64,000 nt of DNA, from NCBI RefSeq assembly GCF_029369745.1, contig NZ_CP120210.1:1736001-1800000 (forward strand), given 5' to 3'. A program made the translations under genes and the position numbers. How positions within the stretch are numbered: position 1 is the first letter of the stretch; every line of letters begins with the position of its first letter. Under the pieces are notes generated by a model. The model saw only the letters and a program-made list of their open reading frames with translations. It searched no databases and was not told the origin of the DNA. Below are positions 33,089-42,539 of this stretch, piece after piece. This DNA comes from Amycolatopsis sp. QT-25 (lineage in GTDB: Bacteria > Actinomycetota > Actinomycetes > Mycobacteriales > Pseudonocardiaceae).

Positions 33089-36000
33089 CTAGCGCGTGGG
33101 GTCCTTGCCGTTCGGCTGCCGCGGTCCGGGACCCGGCGACCACCAGCCGGGGACGACCTTCTCGCCGTGGACGATCGTCGGCGCGATCCCTTCGGTGAAC
33201 GGTTCGATCTGCAGTAGCTGGCCCCAGGACTGGCTCGGCTGGCCGATCAGGTAGCTGGGCACCTCGGGTTCGGCGGCGACCTCTTCGAGCCAGCCGATCG
33301 GACCGCCGTTGGTGCTGGACGCCCAGTTCGCCTCGTCGGCGACGGCACCGGCGGTGATCCGGTATTCGGGCAGCTTCGAGATGCCGTCGTGCGAGGTCAC
33401 CGGCTGCACGCACGGGTAGACGAACGACGCGGGCCAGTCGACGTACACCGGTTTGCCCGCGATCTTCTCGGTCAGCGTGGTGAACGTCGGCACGCGGGGC
33501 GCCGACGCGGCGATCCAGCCGTCCTCGGTGAGGTCGTTGTCGACGATGTTGATCCGCACCGAAGTCGTCTCGGCGGGGAGGTCGCGCAGGTTGATCCGGG
33601 TGTCGTTCCAGCCGTTGGTCCCGGCGCCCGGTGGGAGCACGAACTGACTGCGGACGATCTTCACGCCCTCGCCGGTGTTCATGCCGTAGTCGAGGCTGAC
33701 CGACGTCGGCCGCCGGGCCGCGCCTGCGGTGGCGACCACGATCTGGCCGTCCGCGGGCTTTTCCGCGAGGGCGTACCAGTCGCTGCGCAGCCGCCCGGCC
33801 CGCGTTTCGGCGTCGAGGAAGCTGCTCCACATCGGCACTTCGTCCGGCTTGAAGCCGTGCGGCGGTTCGGCGAGCGGATCCTTGTCGTCGATGGCGCGGG
33901 TGTGGAACCCGGTCTGCACGCGGCCGTTGTCCTGTTCCGGATCGGGCAGCGGCGGCGGGGTCTGCCCGGCGGGCGGTTCCTCCTTCTTCACCGGCACCGT
34001 CCGCTGTTCGGGCTGGACCCGCAGGATGCTGGTGGCGGCGTCCCGTTCCACCATCACGTGGTCGGAGAGGTTGCAGCTCTTGCCGGACAGATGCACGAAG
34101 TTCGCGGCGCCGAGGCTGTAGGAACCGGCCTGGTTGTGGATCGCCCACGCCATGCTGACGAATTCGCCCGTGGCCATCAGACCGCAGACGACCACCAGCG
34201 AAAGCGACCCGAGCCGCAGCGACCGGCCCCGCCCTTCCTGCGGGCCGGCCTGCAGTCCCGGCCGATGCGCCCGCACGTTCTCCACGAACGCGTACACCCC
34301 GGAGATCCCGGCCGCGACGAGCAGGATCGTCGACAGCGGGACCCCGCCGATCGAGGGCGCCACCGCGGTCCACTGCACGCCGAGTTTCGAGACGAACCAG
34401 AACGAGTTCGGCCCGGTCGCGGCCAGCGCGCCGACCACCAGCAGCCCGGCGAGGAACGCCGCCCGGTTGCGCCTGGACCGCAGTACCGTCGAGCTGGTCG
34501 CCAGCGCGGTGAGCGCCGCCATGGCCGCGCCGACCGCGGCGAACGCGCCGAAGTGGTGCGTCCACTTGGTCGGGGTCAGCGCCAGCATCAGGAAGAACAG
34601 CGCGACCGTGCCGATCAGGCGGCGGCTCGGGCCGAGCGCGGCGCCGGGGATCCGGCCGCGGCGCAGCAGCACCACCAGGCAGGCCCCGACGCACAGCAGC
34701 ACCAGCAGGACGGGGAACCGGCGTGACACGGAACCGTCCGGCAGGCTTTCGAAGAGCAGTTGATAGCGCGCCAGCTCCTGGAACCACGACAGGTTCGGGC
34801 CGACCTGGGTGCGGATCCGGGTCGCCTCCTGCACGGTGGCGAACGTCTGGTCGGCGAACACCACGACCAGCACCAGCAGCCCCGCGGCCAGTACCGGCGC
34901 GAGCACCGGCAGCCAGCCGTTCTCGGCGCGCTGGCGGACCAGTTTGAACAGCGGGCGGGCGGCGACGAGGAACGGCGCGACCGCGATCAGCCCGGTCGGT
35001 GTCGCGGCCAGCGTGAACCCGGCCGCGGTGAGCCCGAGGGCGAGCGGCAGCAGGCGGCGCGTCACGAGCGCGCGCTCCACGGCGCAGATCGCCAGCAACG
35101 AGCCCAGCGCGGCGACCGGTTCCGGCCGGACACCGTTGTTGTACGGCATCCACCAGACCAGGAAGACCGCGGCGGCGGCCCAGCCCGCCGCGCGGCTCGT
35201 CCGGACCTGGGTGCCCAGGCGCGGCATGACCTCGCGGCTGATCAGCAGCCAGCTCAGCACGCCGAGCAGGAACGACGGGAGCCGGATCCACGGCGGCACC
35301 GTGCTGACGTGCGACATCAGCTGGTACACGTGATAGAACCAGCCGAACGGCGCCTCGGCGACGCCGAACCAGCGGTGGTAGTTGGTGAGGTAGCCGGTCT
35401 CTTCGGCCACTCGCGACATGGTGAGGATGTAGCCGTCGTCGGAGGTCACCGGGCCGATGAAGACCCACGCGCCGAGCGCGACGATCACCGTCGCGTCGCG
35501 GGCGGTCAGCCGCCACCAGCCGACCGGCGCCCAGCGCGGTGCGCGGCGGGCGAAGCCGGAGTCCATCCGCCACACCGCGATCAGGCAGCCGATGAACGAC
35601 AGTGCCGCGAGCACGCCGATGATCCACTTCAGCAGCGTCGGCGAGGTCTGGTAGCGGGTGTCCGGGACGACCGAGACGTGCAAGCCGGCGATCGGGTCCT
35701 TGCCCGCGTTGATCGACGAGTAGATCCCGACCAGCCGCGGCCGGACGTCGCCCTCGGCGTGGAACACCACGGTGTCGGCGACGCTCAGCGTCATCTGGTT
35801 CGCGTCCGCCGACAGTTCGACGTCGCAGTTTTGCTGCGACGTCGACTGAGGAGGCAGCGGCTGCTGCGCGATCTGCTGGCCCTGGCTGGAGGCGAGCAGC
35901 ACGCCGTTGTCGATGCGCAGCTGGAGGCCGACGCCCTTGCCCGCGCGCGGGTCGGTGCGGCCGTCGGGCACGGTGGAGAACAGCAACGCCTGACCCTGCG

Positions 36001-36208
36001 AACGCGCGTCCAGCGATCGGATGGTCGGGCACGGCAGGTCGACGCGCAGATCCTGCGCCCAGTACCCGGTCAAGGGCGCGTTGACGGAGCGGGTGTCGCC
36101 GCCCGTTGGCCAGACGACCTCCGCTGTGTCCTGCACCACCGGCAGGAAGGGGAAAGCCAACGCGCACAAGGCGGACAGCAACCCCAGCGTGACAGCGATC
36201 AAACGCAT
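33089..36208 (-). CDS. Arabinosyltransferase of the EmbA/B/C family
   Basis: This 1039-residue integral membrane GT-C enzyme transfers arabinofuranose from decaprenyl-phosphoryl arabinose to cell-wall arabinan. A first TM (residues 3-25) is followed by an N-terminal periplasmic domain. About a dozen further TMs run through ~680. The catalytic acidic pair is in the first large loop (GPVTSDDGY, D257-D258). The long C-terminal carbohydrate-binding domain (~700-1039) ends with SWGQLLQIEPFTEGIAPTIV. The gene marks an arabinogalactan-containing actinomycete. It sits alone between two cob operons and probably has its own promoter. Confidence 0.93.
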   Translation of the reverse strand: MRLIAVTLGLLSALCALAFPFLPVVQDTAEVVWPTGGDTRSVNAPLTGYWAQDLRVDLPCPTIRSLDARSQGQALLFSTVPDGRTDPRAGKGVGLQLRIDNGVLLASSQGQQIAQQPLPPQSTSQQNCDVELSADANQMTLSVADTVVFHAEGDVRPRLVGIYSSINAGKDPIAGLHVSVVPDTRYQTSPTLLKWIIGVLAALSFIGCLIAVWRMDSGFARRAPRWAPVGWWRLTARDATVIVALGAWVFIGPVTSDDGYILTMSRVAEETGYLTNYHRWFGVAEAPFGWFYHVYQLMSHVSTVPPWIRLPSFLLGVLSWLLISREVMPRLGTQVRTSRAAGWAAAAVFLVWWMPYNNGVRPEPVAALGSLLAICAVERALVTRRLLPLALGLTAAGFTLAATPTGLIAVAPFLVAARPLFKLVRQRAENGWLPVLAPVLAAGLLVLVVVFADQTFATVQEATRIRTQVGPNLSWFQELARYQLLFESLPDGSVSRRFPVLLVLLCVGACLVVLLRRGRIPGAALGPSRRLIGTVALFFLMLALTPTKWTHHFGAFAAVGAAMAALTALATSSTVLRSRRNRAAFLAGLLVVGALAATGPNSFWFVSKLGVQWTAVAPSIGGVPLSTILLVAAGISGVYAFVENVRAHRPGLQAGPQEGRGRSLRLGSLSLVVVCGLMATGEFVSMAWAIHNQAGSYSLGAANFVHLSGKSCNLSDHVMVERDAATSILRVQPEQRTVPVKKEEPPAGQTPPPLPDPEQDNGRVQTGFHTRAIDDKDPLAEPPHGFKPDEVPMWSSFLDAETRAGRLRSDWYALAEKPADGQIVVATAGAARRPTSVSLDYGMNTGEGVKIVRSQFVLPPGAGTNGWNDTRINLRDLPAETTSVRINIVDNDLTEDGWIAASAPRVPTFTTLTEKIAGKPVYVDWPASFVYPCVQPVTSHDGISKLPEYRITAGAVADEANWASSTNGGPIGWLEEVAAEPEVPSYLIGQPSQSWGQLLQIEPFTEGIAPTIVHGEKVVPGWWSPGPGPRQPNGKDPTR

Positions 36209-36241
36209 CGGCGCAACGCTAACGGGTCTGGTCCGAACGGC

Positions 36242-37006
36242 TTACGCAGGGCTGCCCTTCTTCCGGGCACCGAGCCAGGCGACAGCGTCTTGAACTGTCG
36301 TCACACTGGCCGTTTCCGGGCGACGGCAACCCTCGGGACGCCGGACGACGACCACCGGGAGACCGAGCCCGCGGGCCGCGGTGAGCTTCGCGGCGGTCAT
36401 CGCGCCGCCACTGTCCTTGGTGACGACGACCTCGACGCCGTGCCGTTCCATGAGCGCGCGTTCCCCGTCCACCGGGTACGGCCCTCGATCCAGCAGGACT
36501 TCGTGCCGCCGGGGGAGCGGTGCTTCGGGCGGGTCGACGCAGCGGATCAGGAACCAGAGGTCGAGCCCGGCGAAGGCGGCGAGCCCCTGACGACCGCTGG
36601 TGAGGAACACGCGCTCGCCGAGCCCCGGGAGCAGTCGCGCGGCGTGTTCGAGGTCGTCGGCCCAGTGCCAGGTGTCGCCGGGTTGTTCGGTCCAGCCGGG
36701 CCTCGCGAGCCGGAGCAGCGGCGTTCCCGTTTCGCGCGTCGCGATGACCGCGTTGGCGCCGATACGCTGGGCGAAGGGATGCGTGGCGTCGATCACCGCG
36801 TCGACGTCGTTCTCGATCAGCCAGCGTGCGAGACCCTCCGGGCCGCCGAAGCCGCCGACGCGGACTTCGCCGTCGGGCAGTTTCGGGCGGGCGACGCGGC
36901 CCGCGAGCGACGACACGACATGCTCGCCGCGCGTCACGAGCTCTTTCGCGAGCTCTCGCGCTTCGCCGGTCCCGCCCAGGATCAGCAGCGTCGTCGGGCC
37001 GGTCAT
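36242..37006 (-). CDS. cobK: Precorrin-6A reductase
   Basis: CobK reduces precorrin-6A to precorrin-6B with NADPH. The 254-residue protein has LLILGGTGEARELAKELV, DAVIDATHPFAQRIGANA, FLTSGRQGL and VVTKDSGGAMTAAKL. ATG 37006 overlaps the stop of the Gfo/Idh gene (ATGA). It is the last gene of cobL-cobM-gfo-cobK. Confidence 0.95.
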   Translation of the reverse strand: MTGPTTLLILGGTGEARELAKELVTRGEHVVSSLAGRVARPKLPDGEVRVGGFGGPEGLARWLIENDVDAVIDATHPFAQRIGANAVIATRETGTPLLRLARPGWTEQPGDTWHWADDLEHAARLLPGLGERVFLTSGRQGLAAFAGLDLWFLIRCVDPPEAPLPRRHEVLLDRGPYPVDGERALMERHGVEVVVTKDSGGAMTAAKLTAARGLGLPVVVVRRPEGCRRPETASVTTVQDAVAWLGARKKGSPA

Positions 37007-37998
37007 CGCATCACGGCCGCGCGCCACCGCTCCAGTGTGCGCAGGTTCGCGAGCGTTTCCGCCCAGGTGAGTTCGGGTGCCTGCCGGTCTTCGAGATGGG
37101 CGGCGACGTGGTCGGCCTCGCGCGCGAAAAGTCCTTGAGTCGCTTCGACTTCGATCACCTCGGGCTCACCGCCTTCCGGCGTGAGGATGATCTGCGAGGT
37201 CTTCGGCTTGCGCATTTCGTGGATCCACGCCGGTTTCGGCACGTACAGCCGGCCCTGCGAGCCGTACACGCGGATGTGGTCGTCCTGGGTCAGCTGGAAG
37301 CCGCACGCCAGCTGCGCGAGGATCCCGCCGGGCAGCCGCAGCAAGCCGAACGCGACCTCGTCGATGCCGTTCTCGTCGAGCCGGGCCATCCCGAGCACCT
37401 CTTCGGGCTCGACGACGTCCACCCCGGTCGCCGCCTGCGAGACCAGCCGCGCGAGCGACGTGCAGTAGCAGCCGACGTCGAAGATCCCGCCTCCGCCCAG
37501 CGCCGGATCGGTGAGCCGGGGGACGGTGAAGTTGTAGCTGAAGGCGACGTCCACGGCGCGGACCTCGCCGATGGCGCCGCACGAGATCAGCTCGGCCAGC
37601 CGCCGGATCTGCGGATGCAGCCGGTACATGAACGCCTCCATGAGGAAGACGTCGTTGACGCGGGCCGCCTCGACGACCTGCTCGGCTTCGGCGACGGACA
37701 CGGTCAGCGGTTTCTCGCACAGGATGTGCTTGCCTGCTTTGGCCGCGCGGATCGCCCATTCGCCGTGCAGGGGATGCGGCGTCGAGAGGTAGACCGCGTC
37801 GACGTCCGGATCGGCGAGCAGGTCTTCGTAGGAGCCGTAGCACTTCGGGATCTCGAAGCGGCTCGCGAACTCGGCCGCCCGCTCCCCGGACCGCGCGGCG
37901 ACGGCCGCCAGCACGCCGTGCTTGCTCTCGTCGACGCCCGCCGCGAACTCGGCGGCGATGGTCCCGGCGGCCAGCAGGCCCCAGCGAAGGTTCTTCAC
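37003..37998 (-). CDS. Gfo/Idh/MocA family oxidoreductase embedded in the cob operon
   Basis: The 331-residue NAD(P)-dependent oxidoreductase has an N-terminal Rossmann fold (LRWGLLAAGTIAAEFAAGV) and the family motif CEKPLTV after GKHILCEKP. The C-terminal domain carries FMYRLHPQI, GGGGIFDVGCYCTSLARL and HIRVYGSQGRLYVP. It overlaps cobM by four bases upstream and cobK by four downstream, so it is made with the B12 enzymes. No step of the aerobic pathway is known to use this family. Possible roles are sugar or inositol metabolism, or an unrecognised step. Confidence 0.9.
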   Translation of the reverse strand: MKNLRWGLLAAGTIAAEFAAGVDESKHGVLAAVAARSGERAAEFASRFEIPKCYGSYEDLLADPDVDAVYLSTPHPLHGEWAIRAAKAGKHILCEKPLTVSVAEAEQVVEAARVNDVFLMEAFMYRLHPQIRRLAELISCGAIGEVRAVDVAFSYNFTVPRLTDPALGGGGIFDVGCYCTSLARLVSQAATGVDVVEPEEVLGMARLDENGIDEVAFGLLRLPGGILAQLACGFQLTQDDHIRVYGSQGRLYVPKPAWIHEMRKPKTSQIILTPEGGEPEVIEVEATQGLFAREADHVAAHLEDRQAPELTWAETLANLRTLERWRAAVMR

Positions 37999-38750
37999 AG
38001 CGACTCCGGTTGGTTGGCGCGATCACGGGTGGCCGAGTACAGGAAGCTGTCGGGAAAGCCTTCGGCGGCAAGGACTTCCCCGACGAAGATCATCGCGGCG
38101 CGGCTGATCCCGGCCTCGCGGGACTGCGCGGCGATCGTGCCGAGCGTCCCGCGCAGCACCCGCTCACCGGGCTGACTCGCCAGCGCGACCACCGCCGCCG
38201 GGCAGTCGTCGGTGTAGAAAGGCCGCAATTCGTCGACTACTTGCTCGACGCGGTTGATCGCCAGGTGCAGGGCGAGCGTGGTGCCGGTGCGTGCGAAGTT
38301 CGCCAGCGTTTCTCCCGGTGGCATGGCCGTGGAGCGGGCCTGTGCCCGGGTGATGACCAGGCTCTGGCCGACTTCGGGCACGGTGAGTTCGCGGTTGAGC
38401 AGCGCGGCCGCGGCGGCGAACGCGGGGACACCCGGCGTGACGTCGTAGGGAACGCCGGCCGCGTCGAGGCGGCGCATCTGCTCGGCGACCGCGCTGTAGA
38501 TCGACGGATCGCCCGAACACAGCCGCGCGATCTCGTGGCCGTTTCCGTGGGCCTCGACCATGCGCTCGACGATCGCGGGCAGGTCGAGGTTCGCGGTGTC
38601 GACGAGCACCGCCTCCGGAGGGCAGTACGCCAAGAGCGCTGTGGGTGTCATGCTGCCGGGGTACAGACACGTCGCGCAGCGGCCCAGCAGGTCTCGGCCT
38701 CGTACGGTGATGAGGTCGGCGGCGCCGGGACCGGCGCCGATGAAGTGCAC
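37995..38750 (-). CDS. cobM: Precorrin-4 C11-methyltransferase
   Basis: CobM methylates precorrin-4 at C11. The 251-residue SAM enzyme shows VHFIGAGPGAADLITVRG, YPGSMTP, RLCSGDPSIYSA and DVTPGVPAFAAAAALL. GTG 38750 lies two bases after the cobL stop. The longer open frame upstream is antisense-like. Its 3' end overlaps the Gfo/Idh start. Confidence 0.95.
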   Translation of the reverse strand: MHFIGAGPGAADLITVRGRDLLGRCATCLYPGSMTPTALLAYCPPEAVLVDTANLDLPAIVERMVEAHGNGHEIARLCSGDPSIYSAVAEQMRRLDAAGVPYDVTPGVPAFAAAAALLNRELTVPEVGQSLVITRAQARSTAMPPGETLANFARTGTTLALHLAINRVEQVVDELRPFYTDDCPAAVVALASQPGERVLRGTLGTIAAQSREAGISRAAMIFVGEVLAAEGFPDSFLYSATRDRANQPESL

Positions 38751-38752
38751 GC

Positions 38753-39901
38753 TCAAGGTTTGCTCCGGTAGGTCCACTGTGTGACGACCCGCGCCGGGGT
38801 CCAGCCGGTGAATCCGCCCAGCGGCGCCGCCTGTTCGACGGCGACGCGGATCAGTTCCCCGCCGTGTTCGCCGTACGCGCGGGCCAGGGCCTGTTCGGCT
38901 TCGAGGGTCACGCCGTGCGCGACGATCCGCGCGCCGGTCGCCAGGCAGGCGGTCAGGACACCGGGCACGGTCAGTCCGCCGCCGACGAAGATCGCGTGCG
39001 GTGTGGTCAGCCCTTCGAGTGCTTCCGGCGCGGGGCCGATCACCACGTCGAGTTCCGGGACTCCGAGGGCGTCCGCGTTCCGGGTGATCCTGGCGGCCCG
39101 CTCGGGCGACCGCTCGATCGCGATCGCCCGGTTCAGCGGATGCACCCGGGACCACTCGATCCCGACGCTGCCCGCGCCCGCGCCGACGTCCCACAGCAGT
39201 TCGCCGGGTGACGGCGCGAGCCTGGCCAGCGCGGACGCGCGAAGATCGCGTTTGGTGAGCTGCCCGTCGTGTTCGAAGGCGTCGTCCGGGAGGCCGGTCA
39301 GCGGCAGCGCGGGCCCGTCGGCCTCGACGGCGAACACGGTCAGCGAGCCGGGGCCGATCCGCTCGTCGGGGCCGCCGAGGTCGGACAGCGCCGTGACACG
39401 GCTTTTGCCGTAACCGCGGGCCTTGAGCAGGTCGAGCAGGTCTTCGGCGTTCGCGCCGAGGACGAGGATCTTCCGGCCGGGTGCCAAGGCCCGGCTCACC
39501 CGGCCGATCGCGCGGCCGACGACGGTGACCACCTCCGTCTCCTCCCCCGACCAGCCGAGCCTCGCGCGGGCGAGCGTCACCGAGGACAGCGCGGGCAGGA
39601 TCTCGACGTCGTAGCCGCGCTGGACGAGCGTCGTGCCGATGCCGGAGAGCAGGGGATCACCGCTGGCCAGCACGCAGACGCGGCCTTCTCGTCCGGCGAG
39701 GAACTCGTCCAGTGCCGGCAGGAGCGGGCTGGGCCAAGGTTCGCTCTTCATCCCGGCGGGCAGGTACGCGAGCTGACGCGGAGCACCGATGACCACGTCC
39801 GCGTTCACCACCGCGTCCCTGGCCCGCGAGGACAGACCGGGCCAGCCGTCGGCTCCGATCCCGACGACCGTCAGGGGTGATTTTTCGCGCACGTTCGTCA
39901 C
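38753..39901 (-). CDS. cobL: Precorrin-6Y C5,15-methyltransferase (decarboxylating), CbiE-CbiT fusion
   Basis: CobL methylates C5 and C15 and decarboxylates the C12 acetate. The 382-residue chain joins an N-terminal CbiE-like tetrapyrrole methylase (VVGIGADGWPGLSSRARDA, CVLASGDPLLSGIG) to a C-terminal CbiT-like Rossmann methyltransferase (LLWDVGAGAGSVGIEWSR). GTG 39901 begins the operon cobL-cobM-gfo-cobK, divergent from chlID across 59 bp. Confidence 0.95.
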   Translation of the reverse strand: MTNVREKSPLTVVGIGADGWPGLSSRARDAVVNADVVIGAPRQLAYLPAGMKSEPWPSPLLPALDEFLAGREGRVCVLASGDPLLSGIGTTLVQRGYDVEILPALSSVTLARARLGWSGEETEVVTVVGRAIGRVSRALAPGRKILVLGANAEDLLDLLKARGYGKSRVTALSDLGGPDERIGPGSLTVFAVEADGPALPLTGLPDDAFEHDGQLTKRDLRASALARLAPSPGELLWDVGAGAGSVGIEWSRVHPLNRAIAIERSPERAARITRNADALGVPELDVVIGPAPEALEGLTTPHAIFVGGGLTVPGVLTACLATGARIVAHGVTLEAEQALARAYGEHGGELIRVAVEQAAPLGGFTGWTPARVVTQWTYRSKP

Positions 39902-39960
39902 GGTAGAGGACGGAATTCCTATGCGATGATCGGCCAGAGGTCGTCGACGACAGGAGAGCT

Positions 39961-41925
39961 GTGAAGCCGTACCCGTTCACCGCCGTTGTGGGGATGCCGG
40001 AGCTGCGCCTGGCGCTGGTGCTTTCCTCGATCTCACCCGCCGTCGGCGGGGTGCTGGTGCGCGGGGAGAAGGGCACGGCGAAGTCGACGATGGTGCGCGC
40101 GCTGGCCGGCCTGCTGCCCGGCGTCGACGTCGTGGACGCGTGCCGGTTCTCCTGTGACCCCGTCGAGCCCGACCCGGCCTGCCCCGACGGCCCGCATGCC
40201 GAAGGTTCGCCCGCCCACCGCCGTCCCGCGCGGCTGGTGGAACTGCCGGTCGGCGCGGCCGAAGACCGCGTGATCGGCTCGCTGAACCTGGAACGCGCGC
40301 TCGCGGACGGTGTCACCGATTTCCAGCCCGGTCTGCTCGCGGCCGCACATCGCGGGCTGCTGTACGTGGACGAGGTCAACCTCCTGCACGACCACCTGGT
40401 CGACACGCTGCTCGACGCCGCCGCCATGGGCCGCGCGACCGTCGAGCGCGAGGGCGTCTCGGTTTCGCACGCGGCCAGGTTCGTCCTCATCGGCACGATG
40501 AACCCCGAGGAAGGCGAACTGCGGCCGCAGCTGCTGGACCGCTTCGGCCTCACCGTCGAGGTCGCGTCCAGCCGGGATCCCGGACTGCGGGTCGAGGTCG
40601 TCCGGCGGCGGCTCGCCTACGAGGCGGATCCCGACGGTTTCGCCGGCCAGTACGCCGCCGCCGACACCGAACTCGCCGCGGACATCGAAGCGGCGCGACG
40701 ACTTCTGCCGTCGGTCGAACTGCCGGACGACGCGCTGCGGCAGATCGCCGAGATCTGCGCGTCCTTCGAGGTCGACGGCATGCGCGCGGACATCGTCACC
40801 GCGCGGACCGCCGTCGCGCACGCCGCCTGGGCCGGCCGCACCGAGGTGACCACCGAGGACGTCCGGGTCGCGGCCCGGCTCGCGCTGCCGCATCGCCGCC
40901 GGCGGAATCCCTTCGACGCGCCCGGCATCTCCGAAGAACAGCTGGAGCAGGCGTTGCAGGACGCCGAGCCGGAAGGTCCGGGTCCCGAAGACGACGGTCC
41001 CGGTCCGGGAACCCCACCGGAGGGCGGCGAGACTTCCGGTCCGCCGCCGTCGGAAGGCGGGCAGGAGCCCTCGGGCGGTGGCCGGAGCGGCGGTGAGCAG
41101 AAGCCGGTCGGTGCCGGAGAAGCCTTTCGTGCCAGGCGGTTCGAGGTGAAGGGCACCGGTGAGGGCGCCGCCGGACGGCGGTCCAGGGCGATCACCGACA
41201 ACGGGCGGACCGTCGGCGTCCAGCCCGCCGGGACCAAGGACGGGCATCCGCATCTGCTCGCGACCGTGCGCGCGGCCGCCCCGCACCAGCGGTCTCGCGG
41301 CCGCAGCGGCGCCGGACTGGTGGTGCGGCCCCGGGATCTGCGGTTCGCGCGGCGGGAAGGGCGCGAGGGCAACCTGGTGCTGTTCTGTGTCGACGCGTCC
41401 GGGTCGATGGGCGCCCGGCAGCGGATGCGCGAGGTCAAGACCGCCGTGCTGTCCCTGCTGCTCGACGCCTACCAGCGACGCGACAAGGTGGGACTGGTGA
41501 CCTTCCGCGCCTCCGGTGCCGAACTCGCGCTCCCGCCGACGATCAGCGTCGACGCCGCGGCGTCCCGGCTGGCCGGTCTCGCGACCGGCGGCCGGACTCC
41601 ATTGGCCGAAGGACTCCTCGAAGCGGTGCGGGTGCTGCGGATCGAAGCGGTCCGTGATCCGCTGCGGCGTCCGCTGCTCGTCGTCGTCACCGACGGCCGC
41701 GCGACCAGCGGAGCCGACGCCGTCCAGCGCGCGAAGCAGGCGGCCGGGCTGCTGGCCGGGAACGTGACCTCGGTCGTGATGGACTGCGAAAGCGGGAAGA
41801 TGCGCCTCGGCCTCGCCGCGGAACTGGCGGAACACCTCGGCGCGGAACACGTCCCGGTCGCCGAGGTCGCCGCGGACACCCTCGCGGGCGCCGTCCGCAC
41901 CCGTCTTTCCGGCAGGGCCGCGTAA
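39961..41925 (+). CDS. ChlI/ChlD-type chelatase fusion, AAA+ and VWA, probable CobN partner
   Basis: The 654-residue protein fuses the two accessory chelatase subunits. An AAA+ ATPase (~1-330) has Walker A GEKGTAKST (residues 35-43) and Walker B LLYVDEVNLL. A Pro/Gly/Glu-rich linker (~335-395) follows, then a VWA domain with the MIDAS motif DASGS at 478-482. The window has no CobS/CobT-type cobaltochelatase subunits, so this protein is the likely ATPase partner of CobN. It ends in TAATG with cobO. Confidence 0.92.
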   Translation: MKPYPFTAVVGMPELRLALVLSSISPAVGGVLVRGEKGTAKSTMVRALAGLLPGVDVVDACRFSCDPVEPDPACPDGPHAEGSPAHRRPARLVELPVGAAEDRVIGSLNLERALADGVTDFQPGLLAAAHRGLLYVDEVNLLHDHLVDTLLDAAAMGRATVEREGVSVSHAARFVLIGTMNPEEGELRPQLLDRFGLTVEVASSRDPGLRVEVVRRRLAYEADPDGFAGQYAAADTELAADIEAARRLLPSVELPDDALRQIAEICASFEVDGMRADIVTARTAVAHAAWAGRTEVTTEDVRVAARLALPHRRRRNPFDAPGISEEQLEQALQDAEPEGPGPEDDGPGPGTPPEGGETSGPPPSEGGQEPSGGGRSGGEQKPVGAGEAFRARRFEVKGTGEGAAGRRSRAITDNGRTVGVQPAGTKDGHPHLLATVRAAAPHQRSRGRSGAGLVVRPRDLRFARREGREGNLVLFCVDASGSMGARQRMREVKTAVLSLLLDAYQRRDKVGLVTFRASGAELALPPTISVDAAASRLAGLATGGRTPLAEGLLEAVRVLRIEAVRDPLRRPLLVVVTDGRATSGADAVQRAKQAAGLLAGNVTSVVMDCESGKMRLGLAAELAEHLGAEHVPVAEVAADTLAGAVRTRLSGRAA

Positions 41926-42539
41926 TGCCACAGGGTAAGCCGGAAACGGTGCCGAACGACGGGCTCACCACCCGTCAGCGCCGCAACCGCCCGCTGCTCG
42001 CCGTGCACACCGGCGAGATGAAGGGGAAGTCCACGGCCGCGTTCGGCATGGCGTTGCGCGCGTGGAACCAGGGCTGGTCGATCGGTGTGTTCCAGTTCGT
42101 CAAGTCGGCGAAATGGCGCGTCGGCGAGGAAGCCGCCTTCCGCGCGCTCGGCGGACTGCACGAGGACACCGGCCAGGGCGGCCCGGTCGAGTGGCACAAG
42201 ATGGGCGAAGGCTGGAGCTGGGCCCGCAAATCCGGCTCCGACGAGGACCACGCGGCCAACGCTCGCGAGGGCTGGGCCGAGATCCAACGCCGTCTCGCCG
42301 CCGAGACCCACGACTTCTACGTGCTCGACGAGTTCAGCTACCTGCTCAAATGGGGCTGGCTCGAAGTGGACGACGTCGTCTCGACGCTGACGGCGCGCCC
42401 CGGTCACCAGCATGTCGTGATCACCGGCCGGTACGCGCCGCCGGAGCTGATCGAGGCCGCGGACCTGGTCACCGAGATGACGAAGGTGAAGCATCCGATG
42501 GACGCCGGGCAAAAAGGCCAGCGGGGCATCGAATGGTGA
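41925..42539 (+). CDS. cobO: Cob(I)yrinic acid a,c-diamide adenosyltransferase
   Basis: CobO attaches the adenosyl group to the reduced corrinoid. The 204-residue P-loop protein has an altered loop, HTGEMKGKSTAAFGMALRA, and FYVLDEFSYLLKWGW, typical of the BtuR/CobO class. It overlaps chlID by one base and cobB by seven. Confidence 0.95.
   Translation: MPQGKPETVPNDGLTTRQRRNRPLLAVHTGEMKGKSTAAFGMALRAWNQGWSIGVFQFVKSAKWRVGEEAAFRALGGLHEDTGQGGPVEWHKMGEGWSWARKSGSDEDHAANAREGWAEIQRRLAAETHDFYVLDEFSYLLKWGWLEVDDVVSTLTARPGHQHVVITGRYAPPELIEAADLVTEMTKVKHPMDAGQKGQRGIEW

Noticed and set aside
30801..36167. A 1788-codon open frame on the minus strand across cobH, cobIJ and the Emb gene.
   Set aside because: It is a GC-rich shadow frame: Arg/Ala/Pro/Gly-rich, no family resemblance, antisense to three well-supported genes and out of frame with Emb.
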